A stretch of 13,498 nt of DNA from Taishania sp045629585 (GCA_045629585.1 JAZQRM010000075.1:1-13498), one strand, 5' to 3'. Shown: positions 1-6,905, counted from the stretch's first letter. Notes: generated by a model from the sequence alone, not told the origin. Program-made: numbers and translations.

Positions 1-450
1 AGGTAGGTAGGGCTCTGCTTCCAAGCGCTCTGAATGCGCAGTGGAATTAATGGGGGAAATTAAGATGTTGGTTCCTAATTGAATGTAGAAGTTATTGTTT
101 GTCTTTGAAGGGATGTTAAATTGTACAGAAAGCGGAATGTTGAAATTTGTTCCACTTGTTCGAGTGAATGCCGAGTAATAGCGATAACCTATTGATGTAA
201 CATCTATGATTAATCCTGTGTTGAGATCAAAATGAGGAGCCATTTTCCATTGCATTAAACCTCCTAATCCAAAGCCAAAATTGGGGTTGTAACTTGAGTA
301 GCCAACAAAGTCGTTAACATTGGATTGATTGCCAATAAAGGAATTGTTTACGTTAGCAGTAAGAGCAAAACTCAGGTTGGATTGTGCCTGTAATTGATTT
401 GCGACAATTGAGCTGAACAAAATGCTCAAGGTCATTAATATGAATTTCAT
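1..450 (-). CDS. Outer-membrane beta-barrel protein, C-terminus cut by window edge
   Basis: Reading leftward from the ATG at 448-450, the frame stays open for 150 codons to the window edge, so the 3' end is missing. The product starts with a clear signal peptide (MKFILMTLSILFSSIVANQL, then QAQ before the likely cleavage site). Alternating polar and hydrophobic strands with many Asn, Gly and aromatic residues follow, for example FGFGLGGLMQWKMAPHFDLN and IPLSVQFNIP. This is the pattern of the small PorT/OMP_b-brl type outer-membrane barrels common in Bacteroidota; the substrate or partner cannot be told. It begins only 16 bases after the reconstructed stop of the broken T9SS cargo gene upstream and has no visible promoter of its own, so the two were probably co-transcribed. 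The class call is good; the exact family is inferred. Confidence 0.75.
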   Translation of the reverse strand, partial: MKFILMTLSILFSSIVANQLQAQSNLSFALTANVNNSFIGNQSNVNDFVGYSSYNPNFGFGLGGLMQWKMAPHFDLNTGLIIDVTSIGYRYYSAFTRTSGTNFNIPLSVQFNIPSKTNNNFYIQLGTNILISPINSTAHSERLEAEPYLP

Positions 451-466
451 AGTAGGTGTATTAGTA

Positions 467-1526
467 TTAGTTTAAAAGGATTTTTCTTATGATAATTCCT
501 TTTAAACTATTTAGGTAAATAAAATAATATTTATTTCTTGTGATATCAATAGGTATATTAATTGAGTATGTTTGTGAAATGTTGTTGTGATTATAAGTTA
601 GATTTGTAATTGAATTCCCCTGTTCATCATATAAATCTATGTAATTAATTTGATTTAAAGAGTCTATTTGTATGTATAGGTTTGTGGTTACAGGATTTGG
701 GAAAATATTGCAATATAAGTGTTGTCATCTACGATGAAATCAGTCTCAATTATTCCTGCATCACTAATTCCTACAATTTCAATAGGGGTTGTTAATCCAT
801 TAATCCCTTCAGGAAGTTCTTTTAAGATACTAAAGTTGAATTTACAAATATTATTACCATCTTTGTCTTTCGTTAAAATAAAGTTGTTTTTATCGAAATC
901 ACCTGTCACAGTAATTTTACCTTTGTTAAATGTGACTTTACCTTCGTAAAATGTGTTTGCAGTCTTCCATACGCTATCCGAGCTTGTAGAGGGTAACCAC
1001 ATTATTAACTCAAAAGAGCTGAATAATTCAGAGTCTGAAATAAGCAATTCTCCCTTAACATTTTGTTGGTAATATTATTTTGATTGAAAATACTTTCCGA
1101 TACTTCAATACTAGACTCTTCCATGCCATCGCTTTCGGTTATCGTTTCATATTTATCTAAATATAACTTGTTGTATAAATCAGAATACTGTTTTCCTCTG
1201 GCACAGATTCTTTTGTTTTTGTGCACGCTCCCATTGAAAGTCCAAGCGCCAAAATTATTTTTTACTTTTTGCCAAGCACAACTATTTTCTATTGAGGCAA
1301 ATGCATATCCACCAGTACCTTGATTTGGACAGACATAAGCTATTTGTTTCCTTGGTATTCCTAGGTAGGAGACTCTAGCTTTTGATTTGAATTTCCACCA
1401 AGGGTTGTTATTTATAGGAAGCCAACAAATGTTTCGATTACGACATATTCCATCAGCAAACACGATGTTTGATGTAACGGATAATAAAAGAAATAAAAAA
1501 AGGAGATGAAATTTTAGATTTTTTAT
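467..1526 (-). pseudogene. Decayed T9SS-secreted protein gene (lost start, two frameshifts)
   Basis: Three consecutive minus-strand frames read as one secreted protein of about 350 residues. Segment 1 (1526 to about 1064) starts with a signal peptide, ending ...SVTSNIVFA, then a Trp- and Cys-containing region of unknown family. Segment 2 (about 1060 to 705) continues it (VKGELLISDSE..., ITVTGDFDKNNF). Segment 3 (about 705 to 467) is a T9SS type A sorting domain beginning IFPNPVTTNLYIQID and ending RKILLN. Adding one A to the AAAA run at 1061-1064 joins segments 1 and 2. Adding one T to the TTTT run at 702-705 (AAAA on the plus strand) joins segments 2 and 3. The expected start, before KNLKFHLL, is ATA at 1524-1526; no ATG occurs in any frame between there and the promoter at 1549-1580. 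Real decay is likely. Homopolymer sequencing errors could explain the two indels but not the start codon. The passenger function is unknown. Confidence 0.8.
468..509. repeat. 13-bp perfect inverted repeat at cargo-gene stop
   Basis: TAGTTTAAAAGGA (468-480) is exactly complementary to TCCTTTTAAACTA (497-509), with a 16-base loop. It spans the last codons and stop of the broken cargo gene, just before the barrel gene. No T-run follows the stem on the minus strand, so it is not a textbook terminator. It could be an attenuating or processing hairpin between the two genes, or coincidence within coding sequence. Confidence 0.45.
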
Positions 1527-1548
1527 ATAGTAGTGTTTTATTAAAGGA

Positions 1549-1580
1549 CAAATGTATATTTATAAATGAAGATTTCCAAA
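1549..1580 (-). promoter_or_regulatory. Bacteroidota-type promoter for the broken T9SS cargo gene
   Basis: On the minus strand TTTG (1580-1577) is followed after 20 bases by TACATTTG (1556-1549), a full match to the Bacteroidota -33 TTG / -7 TAnnTTTG pattern. Transcription would start near 1543, leaving about 17 bases before the ATA that stands where the start codon should be. An intact promoter ahead of a damaged gene suggests recent decay. Confidence 0.6.
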
Positions 1581-2007
1581 GTCGTGTTGTCATTTTTTTA
1601 ACCTATTATTTTAGGTTGTAGGGACTGTTTGTTTTTTTTGGTAATTAAAAATTAAACTGTAAACGCAGTTTTTGTATTAAACTATAATTTTCCATGTTAA
1701 GTGTAAGGTCTAATTAATTGAAATATCTCTAGGTCATCGATTCAGTTGTTTACGTTGGTTATTCCTTCCGTTGTTAGATGAAGGAAAATAAGACCTTTCA
1801 GAAATATATTGTCGTCTTATGACCTTTTACGTTTATTTGAGCCGTTTTTTTACAATGTTTATGGGGGGGTTAAAAAATAGATTTCACATTAGTCATCTTT
1901 CTTGTTATCGCTCTTTATGATTTCTGCCATAATTGGTCTTCATTCTTTTACAGGATCTTGGTTGAATATTAGGGGAGGTTTTTCAGCTTAACACTTGCCA
2001 GTAATGC
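1581..2007. other. Gene-free stretch with small inverted repeats
   Basis: No frame on either strand gives a convincing protein; the longest ATG frames are about 20 codons and have atypical composition. Four short perfect inverted repeats lie here: AACCTA/TAGGTT (1600-1617), AAACTG/CAGTTT (1654-1671), TTCCTTC/GAAGGAA (1762-1786) and ATAAGAC/GTCTTAT (1788-1820). There is also a run of seven G at 1863-1869. No tRNA or riboswitch pattern is recognised. A small structured RNA is possible but not supported beyond these hairpins. Confidence 0.4.
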
Positions 2008-2036
2008 AAAAAAAGCCGAATCTAAATCCGGCTTTT
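2008..2036 (-). terminator. Rho-independent terminator of the FrnE-like gene
   Basis: On the minus strand the stem AAAAGCCG/CGGCTTTT, with a 10-base loop, runs straight into further T residues (seven T in all, 2014-2008). It lies 17 bases after the stop codon of the thiol oxidoreductase gene and clearly serves it. Confidence 0.85.
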
Positions 2037-2052
2037 CTATTTCTTATTCGGT

Positions 2053-2892
2053 TTATTTACATTCTCCATCGGGAGTACAAACAGCTCCATTAATTACTTC
2101 AAAAGGAGATTTTGGATTCTCTTTTTGCCACTCTTCGAATGCTTTTTCAATTGTCTGTAAAAATGTCTTAGAATCTTGGGCTCCAGATACTGCGTATTTT
2201 CTGTTCATTACAAAAAATGGAACTCCTTGCACTCCTAGTTGTTGCGCTTCTTGAATGTCAAGTTTCACTGCTAAGGCATATTGATCATCCGTTAATGCAG
2301 TTTCTATTTCAGCGTCAGTTAGACCAATGCTTTTTGCAATTTCAATTAGGTCGCTTTTAAGATTTAAGTCTTTTCCATTTGTAAAGTACCCTTTGAAAAA
2401 TTCTTCTTCCGCTTTATCTCCCCATCCTTTTGTTTTTGCAAATTGAATGATTCGATGTGCATTGAAAGAGTTGGCAACTTTAGCATGGTCGAAATCGTAA
2501 ACTAAACCAGCTTTTTTTGCTGTTTCAACTACACCTTTGTGTATTTCTTTTGTCTGATCTAGTGACCAACCTTTTCTTTTTGCTAAATATTCATAAGTTG
2601 ATTCCGTAATTCCTTCTGTAGGAACAGTTGGGTCTAATTGAAAGCTTTTCCAAACGATTTCAATTTGATCTGCATGTTTGAATTTCGCAATTGCTTGTTC
2701 ATAATTGCGTTTTCCGATATAACAAAATGGACACATAATGTCGCTCCAAACTTCTATTTTCATCTTTCTCTCCTTTGTTTTTTCAGTTTTTAATTGTGCT
2801 ACGACCTCTTTCCTTTGGAATGAACTTACTGTCCATGTAACTGCAATTCCCAAAAGTAGAATCGTAAACAGCGTTGCTTTACGCGTTTTCAT
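2053..2892 (-). CDS. FrnE/DsbA-family thiol oxidoreductase, N-terminally membrane-anchored
   Basis: The 279-residue product belongs to the DsbA-like FrnE family of thioredoxin-fold disulfide oxidoreductases. The core starts at residue 44 (MKIEVWSDIMCPFCYIG) with the CPFC redox motif at 54-57. The helical insert carries the family's FNAHR motif (143-147), and the cis-proline loop is GVPFF (223-227, Pro225). A second cysteine pair, C272-x5-C278, ends the protein, resembling the extra C-terminal cysteine motif reported for Deinococcus FrnE. Ahead of the core is a 43-residue extension with a hydrophobic helix at about 8-24, no clear cleavage site and a Lys/Glu-rich linker, so the domain is probably tethered on the periplasmic face. 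Family members are often cytoplasmic and start at the equivalent of Met44. The start at 2892 is preferred because a promoter lies at 2915-2946. It is monocistronic, with its own terminator. The substrate is unknown. Confidence 0.9.
   Translation of the reverse strand: MKTRKATLFTILLLGIAVTWTVSSFQRKEVVAQLKTEKTKERKMKIEVWSDIMCPFCYIGKRNYEQAIAKFKHADQIEIVWKSFQLDPTVPTEGITESTYEYLAKRKGWSLDQTKEIHKGVVETAKKAGLVYDFDHAKVANSFNAHRIIQFAKTKGWGDKAEEEFFKGYFTNGKDLNLKSDLIEIAKSIGLTDAEIETALTDDQYALAVKLDIQEAQQLGVQGVPFFVMNRKYAVSGAQDSKTFLQTIEKAFEEWQKENPKSPFEVINGAVCTPDGECK
2770..2776 (-). promoter_or_regulatory. Shine-Dalgarno-like site before internal Met44 of the FrnE-like gene
   Basis: On the minus strand AAAGGAG (2776-2770) stands 6 bases before the in-frame ATG at 2763-2761, which is the usual first codon of FrnE-type proteins. 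Strong Shine-Dalgarno sites are unusual in Bacteroidota. The bases also encode a Lys/Glu/Arg-rich linker and may therefore be a by-product of codon choice. Confidence 0.35.
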
Positions 2893-2914
2893 AACTACAA
2901 ATTGTATTACTACT

Positions 2915-2946
2915 TAAAGATAATCATTTGTTTGCTCATTATCAAA
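2915..2946 (-). promoter_or_regulatory. Promoter of the FrnE-like gene
   Basis: On the minus strand TTTG (2946-2943) is followed after 20 bases by TATCTTTA (2922-2915), seven of eight bases of the TAnnTTTG -7 element. The predicted transcript begins about 16 bases before the ATG at 2892, which supports the long, anchored form. Confidence 0.5.
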
Positions 2947-3064
2947 TATCGCCTCCTTTACAAAAGGATAATAGGAGTCATAGGAATACAAGAATTTAAT
3001 AATAGTGGAGTGATTTTACCTGATTTCATTCATTCAATAAAGAATACCAGCTCTATCCAATTTT

Positions 3065-3132
3065 CAACCTGTAACTTGTAATCTTCAATCTTGAATTTTG
3101 AATCTTGAATTTGCAACCTGTAATCTTCATTC
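3065..3132. repeat. AT-rich short direct-repeat patch
   Basis: CAACCTGTAA occurs at 3065-3074 and again at 3114-3123, both in a context continuing with TAATCTTCA-like words. Between them the motif ATCTTGAAT and its variants recurs several times (about 3081-3113). The patch sits in the gap between the divergent FrnE-like and FkbM genes. It looks like degenerate slippage-prone repeat DNA; no function is evident. Confidence 0.55.
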
Positions 3133-3170
3133 TTTAATTACTTATATTTACAGGCATATATTACAATGAA

Positions 3171-3884
3171 ATGCTAAAAAATATTATTCGAAAGACCCTT
3201 ATTTTCTGCCACCTCGATTTAACTAAAAATCTTAAATACGATCGATTAACTGCGCTTATTCTTAAAAAGGTTTTGACTATGAATTCTACAACTGTGGATG
3301 TTGGTGCTCATAAAGGTGAAATTGTAGATTTAATCTTGAAAACAGCAAAACGCGGGACCGTTCATGCTTTCGAAGCTATTCCTAAATTTTCTTTGGCGCT
3401 TAAAGCGAAGTTTGCTGGTGATAAAAGAGTAATCATTCACGAAACAGCGTTGAGCGATGAGGTTGGAACGACCACTTTTAACTATGTTAAGAATGCGCCA
3501 GCTTATAGTGGAATGAAACAACGTACTTATGCGATTGAAAATCCGGAAATCGAATTGCTGACAGTGCAAATGACTCGTTTGGATGATTATGGTTTGTCTA
3601 AGGTTGATCTGATCAAAATTGATGTCGAAGGAGCTGAAATGCATGTTTTAAAAGGAGCTAAAGCAACGATTCAAAAATCAAAACCGGTTGTTCTTTTTGA
3701 ATTTGGAATCGGTGGAAGTGATCATTATGGAACGACCAGTGATGCTATTTTTGACTATTTCCAAGAATTAGAGATGGGGATTTATACTTTAGCTGGGTTT
3801 CTGAACAGTGATAAACCGCTTTCGAAAGCTCAACTTGATTCTACCTATAGTGATCGAACAGATTATTATTTTGTTGCGAAGTAA
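3171..3884 (+). CDS. FkbM-family SAM-dependent methyltransferase
   Basis: This 237-residue protein fits the Methyltransf_21 (FkbM) family. The SAM-binding motif I is VDVGAHKGEI (42-51) and the acidic residue after strand 2 is in HAFEAIP (65-71). The family's most characteristic stretch, LDDYGLSKVDLIKIDVEGAE (137-156), is followed by the helix HVLKGA. These enzymes O-methylate sugars or small metabolites; in Bacteroidota they often sit near glycan or polysaccharide genes, but no such cluster is visible here, so the acceptor is unknown. No signal peptide or membrane helix is clear, so it is cytoplasmic. An ATG at 3166 in another frame opens a three-codon reading frame overlapping the start. No promoter or terminator is obvious, although eight T follow the stop codon closely. 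Confidence 0.9.
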   Translation: MLKNIIRKTLIFCHLDLTKNLKYDRLTALILKKVLTMNSTTVDVGAHKGEIVDLILKTAKRGTVHAFEAIPKFSLALKAKFAGDKRVIIHETALSDEVGTTTFNYVKNAPAYSGMKQRTYAIENPEIELLTVQMTRLDDYGLSKVDLIKIDVEGAEMHVLKGAKATIQKSKPVVLFEFGIGGSDHYGTTSDAIFDYFQELEMGIYTLAGFLNSDKPLSKAQLDSTYSDRTDYYFVAK

Positions 3885-3965
3885 CCATTTTTTTTAAGGC
3901 CATAAAGAATGAACTGTCTTATAGGAATTAGAGATTAATTTCTACCATTTTTTGGTTAGAAAGTT

Positions 3966-3973
3966 TATCTTTG
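3966..3973 (+). promoter_or_regulatory. Promoter -7 element of the large T9SS cargo gene
   Basis: TATCTTTG matches TAnnTTTG exactly; no good -33 TTG lies at the usual distance. The transcript would start near 3980, about 25 bases before the ATG at 4005 but only about 7 before the ATG at 3987. This favours 4005 as the start. Confidence 0.55.
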
Positions 3974-4004
3974 CGGCTATTAATCAATGTTTTTTACTTT
4001 ACTT

Positions 4005-6365
4005 ATGAAAAGTTTGTTCAAACGTACACTGTTGTTTGTCAGTTTGCTTTTTGTTTGCTCATTTTCTTTTGGGCAAATTATTATTACCGAATTTTCTTAT
4101 GATCCACCAGAATCAGGGACAGATTCTTTAGAATTTATTGAGATTGCTAATATAGGTAATCAAGTCGTGGATATTTCTGGTTATAAATTGTTGTTCGGAA
4201 GTACGATTGCAGAACGATTTGTATATCCTGCAAACACCACTTTGGGCCCAAATCAGGTTAGTGTGATCGCTGTAAATGCGGCAGCGTTGCAACGTTGTTA
4301 CAATATGACGACCTTAGCGCGCCAATGGACAGGTACAACTGGTTTAGGAAATAGTGGTAGTAAAATTGTGTTACGTACAGCTGCTAATGTTACTGTTGAC
4401 AGTATTTCTTTCACTAGTGGTGCTGCTCCAACGGGTACTAATGGCAATGGAAAGACTGCTGTTCTATGTGATTTTACACTTGACAATAATGTAATGGCCA
4501 ATTGGACGGCTTCTACGAATGCAATTCTAAGAAATGATGCTCCTTATACAGTTAATGGTAAAGCATTGTTCGGGTCTCCTGGTTTTTTGGAGTGCGGTTT
4601 AACTACTGACCCTGACCCTGTAACAGAAACTAATGATGAGATTGAAAATGCAGTAGTCTTGACTGTGGGTACTACATGTGTGCCAATCGCAGGTAACTTG
4701 CTAGATGCGACTGAATCTTTAGAAGGTTGTACAGGAAGTGGTGCTGCCAATGATGTTTGGTATTCATTTGTTGCCACGTCTATTGCTTTAATGATTGATG
4801 TGTTAACAGAGGAGGATATAGTGCTTGCTGTGTACTCGGGAGATGTTGACAACTTAGAAGAGATGGTTTGTATGGATGCGGTTAGCGAGAATGAACAGTA
4901 TAGTTCTGCGAGTTTCGTGATTGGAAACACTTATTTTGTACGTGTTTTTGCTTATGATTATGACGATGTTGTTTCCGGAGATTTCACCATTTGTGTTAGT
5001 GAATTTGATGTAGTTGAAAACAATGATTGTACATCTGCAATTGCTTTAACATCTTCAATCGATTGTACGCCGATTCGTGGAACGTTGACAAATGCTACTG
5101 CTACTCTTATTGAAGAGTCTCCGTGTAATGGTTATGAAATTAAAGACGTGTGGTTTAGTTTTGTAGCGCAGTCACCTATTACGACTATTTTTGTAGCGGA
5201 AATCGATGACATGGATGCTATCGTTGAAGTGTTTCAGGGGGATTGTGACAATCGAACTTACTTAGCATGCCAAGATGGTAGTGGTTACACAGAAGAGGTT
5301 GATTTGACGAACTTAACGGTTGGAAATACCTATTACATCCGTATCTCGGATTATTATGAAGCGATTGCTGGTTCTACTGAATTTAGCATTTGTGTAACGC
5401 ATGAAGTTGTTAATCCATGTGAAGGAGTAACTATCGCTGGTGCAGTTGCAGGTTGTGGAACTGATGCAGAAGTTACGGTTAATGGAGGACTTGCTCCTTA
5501 TACCTTTAGTTGGTCCAATAATGAAATGACTGCTTCAGTGACAAACTTAGTAGTTGGTGAATCGTATACAGTTTTTATCGCAGATGCGAATGGATGTGAA
5601 GGTGAAGTTATTTACTTACCGGTTGCTTGTCCAGTTGTTGACCCATGTGAAGGTGTTGATATTACAGGAACAGTTGCAGGTTGTGGAACTGATGCAGAAG
5701 TTACGGTTAGTGGAGGACTTGCTCCTTATACCTTTAGTTGGTCAAATGACGAGACTACAGCTACAGTGAGCAACTTAGTAGTTGGTGAATCGTACACAGT
5801 TTTTATCGCAGATGCGAATGGATGTGAGGGTGAAGTTATTTACGTACCAGTAGCTTGTCCAGTTGTTGATCCATGTGATGGTGTGGAAGTGACTGCTGAT
5901 GTAGATGGATGTGACGGTGAAATGCGCGTGACACCAGCTGGTGGTACAGAACCATACACTTATCTTTGGTCGAATGGTGTAACAACACAAACCGCTATTG
6001 TTGATATTAATGATGAAGAGGTTTATTTCGTGACTGTTACGGATGTGAACGGATGTTCAACAACAGAGGATTTTGAATGGAGGGACTGTGCTTCTGTAGC
6101 TAAAGTGGATGGATTAAGCACATTTAATGTTTATCCAAACCCTACAAATAATCGTGTAACAATTGAAATTGAAACAATTTCTGCTGAGCAATTAAAGATT
6201 GAGCTAATCAACGCGCTTGGACAATTAGTGCTGGTTACAGATGTTGTAAATACAGGTAAAGGACAACATACTTTATCTTTGGATACTATTCCATCTGGTT
6301 TATACTTGATTTCAATTAAAGGAAAAGATATTAGTAAAACAGAACGTTTGAATGTTATCAAATAG
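4005..6365 (+). CDS. T9SS-secreted multidomain protein: lamin-tail domain, SprB-like repeats, sorting domain
   Basis: The 786-residue product begins with a clean signal peptide (MKSLFKRTLLFVSLLFVCSF, then SFGQ). From about 25 to 185 a lamin-tail domain follows (IIITEFSYDPPESG, LEFIEIANIG, ISGYKLLFG). Two related beta-sandwich modules (about 209-335 and 339-467) share the lines DVWYSFVA / DVWFSFVA and GNTYFVRV / GNTYYIRI, as in PPC-like domains. Three SprB-type repeats come next (468-543, 544-619, 620 to about 695), each with APYTFSWSN or PYTYLWSN and DANGC or DVNGC. The end is a type A T9SS sorting domain (FNVYPNPTNNR to the C-terminus, about 707-786). It is probably exported through T9SS and attached to the surface or released, with a role in adhesion or gliding-type surface interaction; the ligand is unknown. 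An upstream ATG at 3987 adds six residues and is less likely. Confidence 0.92.
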   Translation: MKSLFKRTLLFVSLLFVCSFSFGQIIITEFSYDPPESGTDSLEFIEIANIGNQVVDISGYKLLFGSTIAERFVYPANTTLGPNQVSVIAVNAAALQRCYNMTTLARQWTGTTGLGNSGSKIVLRTAANVTVDSISFTSGAAPTGTNGNGKTAVLCDFTLDNNVMANWTASTNAILRNDAPYTVNGKALFGSPGFLECGLTTDPDPVTETNDEIENAVVLTVGTTCVPIAGNLLDATESLEGCTGSGAANDVWYSFVATSIALMIDVLTEEDIVLAVYSGDVDNLEEMVCMDAVSENEQYSSASFVIGNTYFVRVFAYDYDDVVSGDFTICVSEFDVVENNDCTSAIALTSSIDCTPIRGTLTNATATLIEESPCNGYEIKDVWFSFVAQSPITTIFVAEIDDMDAIVEVFQGDCDNRTYLACQDGSGYTEEVDLTNLTVGNTYYIRISDYYEAIAGSTEFSICVTHEVVNPCEGVTIAGAVAGCGTDAEVTVNGGLAPYTFSWSNNEMTASVTNLVVGESYTVFIADANGCEGEVIYLPVACPVVDPCEGVDITGTVAGCGTDAEVTVSGGLAPYTFSWSNDETTATVSNLVVGESYTVFIADANGCEGEVIYVPVACPVVDPCDGVEVTADVDGCDGEMRVTPAGGTEPYTYLWSNGVTTQTAIVDINDEEVYFVTVTDVNGCSTTEDFEWRDCASVAKVDGLSTFNVYPNPTNNRVTIEIETISAEQLKIELINALGQLVLVTDVVNTGKGQHTLSLDTIPSGLYLISIKGKDISKTERLNVIK
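5406..6090 (+). repeat. Tandem 228-bp SprB-type repeat units inside the cargo gene
   Basis: Units start at 5406, 5634 and 5862, exactly 228 bases (76 codons) apart. Units 1 and 2 are nearly identical at DNA level, with uninterrupted matches of 39, 33 and 32 bases; unit 3 is clearly diverged. This indicates a recent in-frame duplication or gene conversion of one unit, and gives scope for repeat-number change by recombination. Confidence 0.9.
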
Positions 6366-6386
6366 TAGTGTAATCTACGAGTATTG

Positions 6387-6416
6387 AAAAGGGCGCTGAA
6401 TAGGCGCCCTTTTTAT
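6387..6416 (+). terminator. Rho-independent terminator of the T9SS cargo gene
   Basis: AAAAGGGCGC (6387-6396) pairs perfectly with GCGCCCTTTT (6404-6413) across a 7-base loop and continues into T-rich sequence. It lies 21 bases after the stop codon. Confidence 0.9.
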
Positions 6417-6540
6417 TTTATACAGATTTGACTAATTATTTATTCAGCCATAATATGTTTTCCTGAAAAAAAATAGTGAACTATTCGCTTAATCTAAAGG
6501 TATTCTGTTAAAAAGACACGTAAGAACGTAAGTTTAAAAC

Positions 6541-6567
6541 ATAAATGCTAAAATCATTAGCATTTAT
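6541..6567. repeat. 11-bp perfect inverted repeat upstream of DUF805
   Basis: ATAAATGCTAA (6541-6551) is the exact reverse complement of TTAGCATTTAT (6557-6567), separated by five bases. It sits just upstream of the presumed -7 element of the DUF805 gene, where an operator would lie. No T-run follows, so a terminator is unlikely. Confidence 0.6.
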
Positions 6568-6579
6568 TGGCAGGTTATT

Positions 6580-6587
6580 TATATTTT
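6580..6587 (+). promoter_or_regulatory. Possible -7 element of the DUF805 gene
   Basis: TATATTTT matches seven of eight positions of TAnnTTTG and would start transcription about 15 bases before the ATG at 6609. No -33 element is visible, so the support is modest. Confidence 0.3.
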
Positions 6588-6608
6588 AGTGTAAATAAAT
6601 CATCTACT

Positions 6609-6899
6609 ATGAAGAATTACATTAATGTTTTGAAGAATACTTTTAATTATCAAGGTAAGGCATCTGAGAGTGAGTTTTGGTTGTTTTATGTGGTGAGTTT
6701 ACTAATGAGTGTACTCATTTATTTTATTGAGTATCCTTTGACCGGAAAAGGAATGTTTCAGGAAATTTACAACTATCTAATGATTTTACCTTTATTAAGC
6801 GTTGGAGTACGTCGATTGAGAGATGCTGGTTTCTATGGTTGGTTGTTTTTAATTCCAATTGTGAATTTGATACTAGCAGCGTTACCAAAGAAATTATAA
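6609..6899 (+). CDS. Small DUF805-family inner-membrane protein
   Basis: Starting at the ATG at 6609 the product has 96 residues (MKNYINVLKNTFNYQGKASE). An in-frame TTG at 6567 would add 14 residues but overlaps the inverted repeat and the putative promoter. DUF805 hallmarks are visible: an N-terminal amphipathic stretch with GKASESEFWLFY, a first hydrophobic helix (about 24-46), and the diagnostic line GVRRLRDAGFYGWLFLIPI (about 67-85) followed by another hydrophobic segment. It is rather short for the family, which usually has about 110-130 residues and three to four helices. The biochemical role of DUF805 is unknown. It lies between two strong terminators and is therefore transcribed alone. 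Confidence 0.85.
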   Translation: MKNYINVLKNTFNYQGKASESEFWLFYVVSLLMSVLIYFIEYPLTGKGMFQEIYNYLMILPLLSVGVRRLRDAGFYGWLFLIPIVNLILAALPKKL

Positions 6900-6905
6900 T
6901 AGAAC

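Noticed and set aside
1005..1077. Programmed ribosomal frameshift in the cargo gene
   Set aside because: The repair sites are plain four-base runs without a classic slippery heptamer or a downstream pseudoknot, and the start codon is also lost, so decay or sequence error is simpler.
1084..1323. Plus-strand open frame of 79 codons
   Set aside because: It is the antisense shadow of the decayed T9SS cargo gene and has no protein-like features of its own.
1581..2007. tRNA, riboswitch or CRISPR content in the gene-free stretch
   Set aside because: No acceptor-stem or T-loop pattern, conserved aptamer sequence or regularly spaced repeats can be seen.
3166..3177. Three-codon upstream reading frame overlapping the FkbM start
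   Set aside because: Such a short overlap is expected by chance, and nothing indicates translation.
3939..3964. TTTCTACC/GGTTAGAAA hairpin before the T9SS cargo gene
   Set aside because: The arms need a bulge, no T-run follows, and the pairing is weak.
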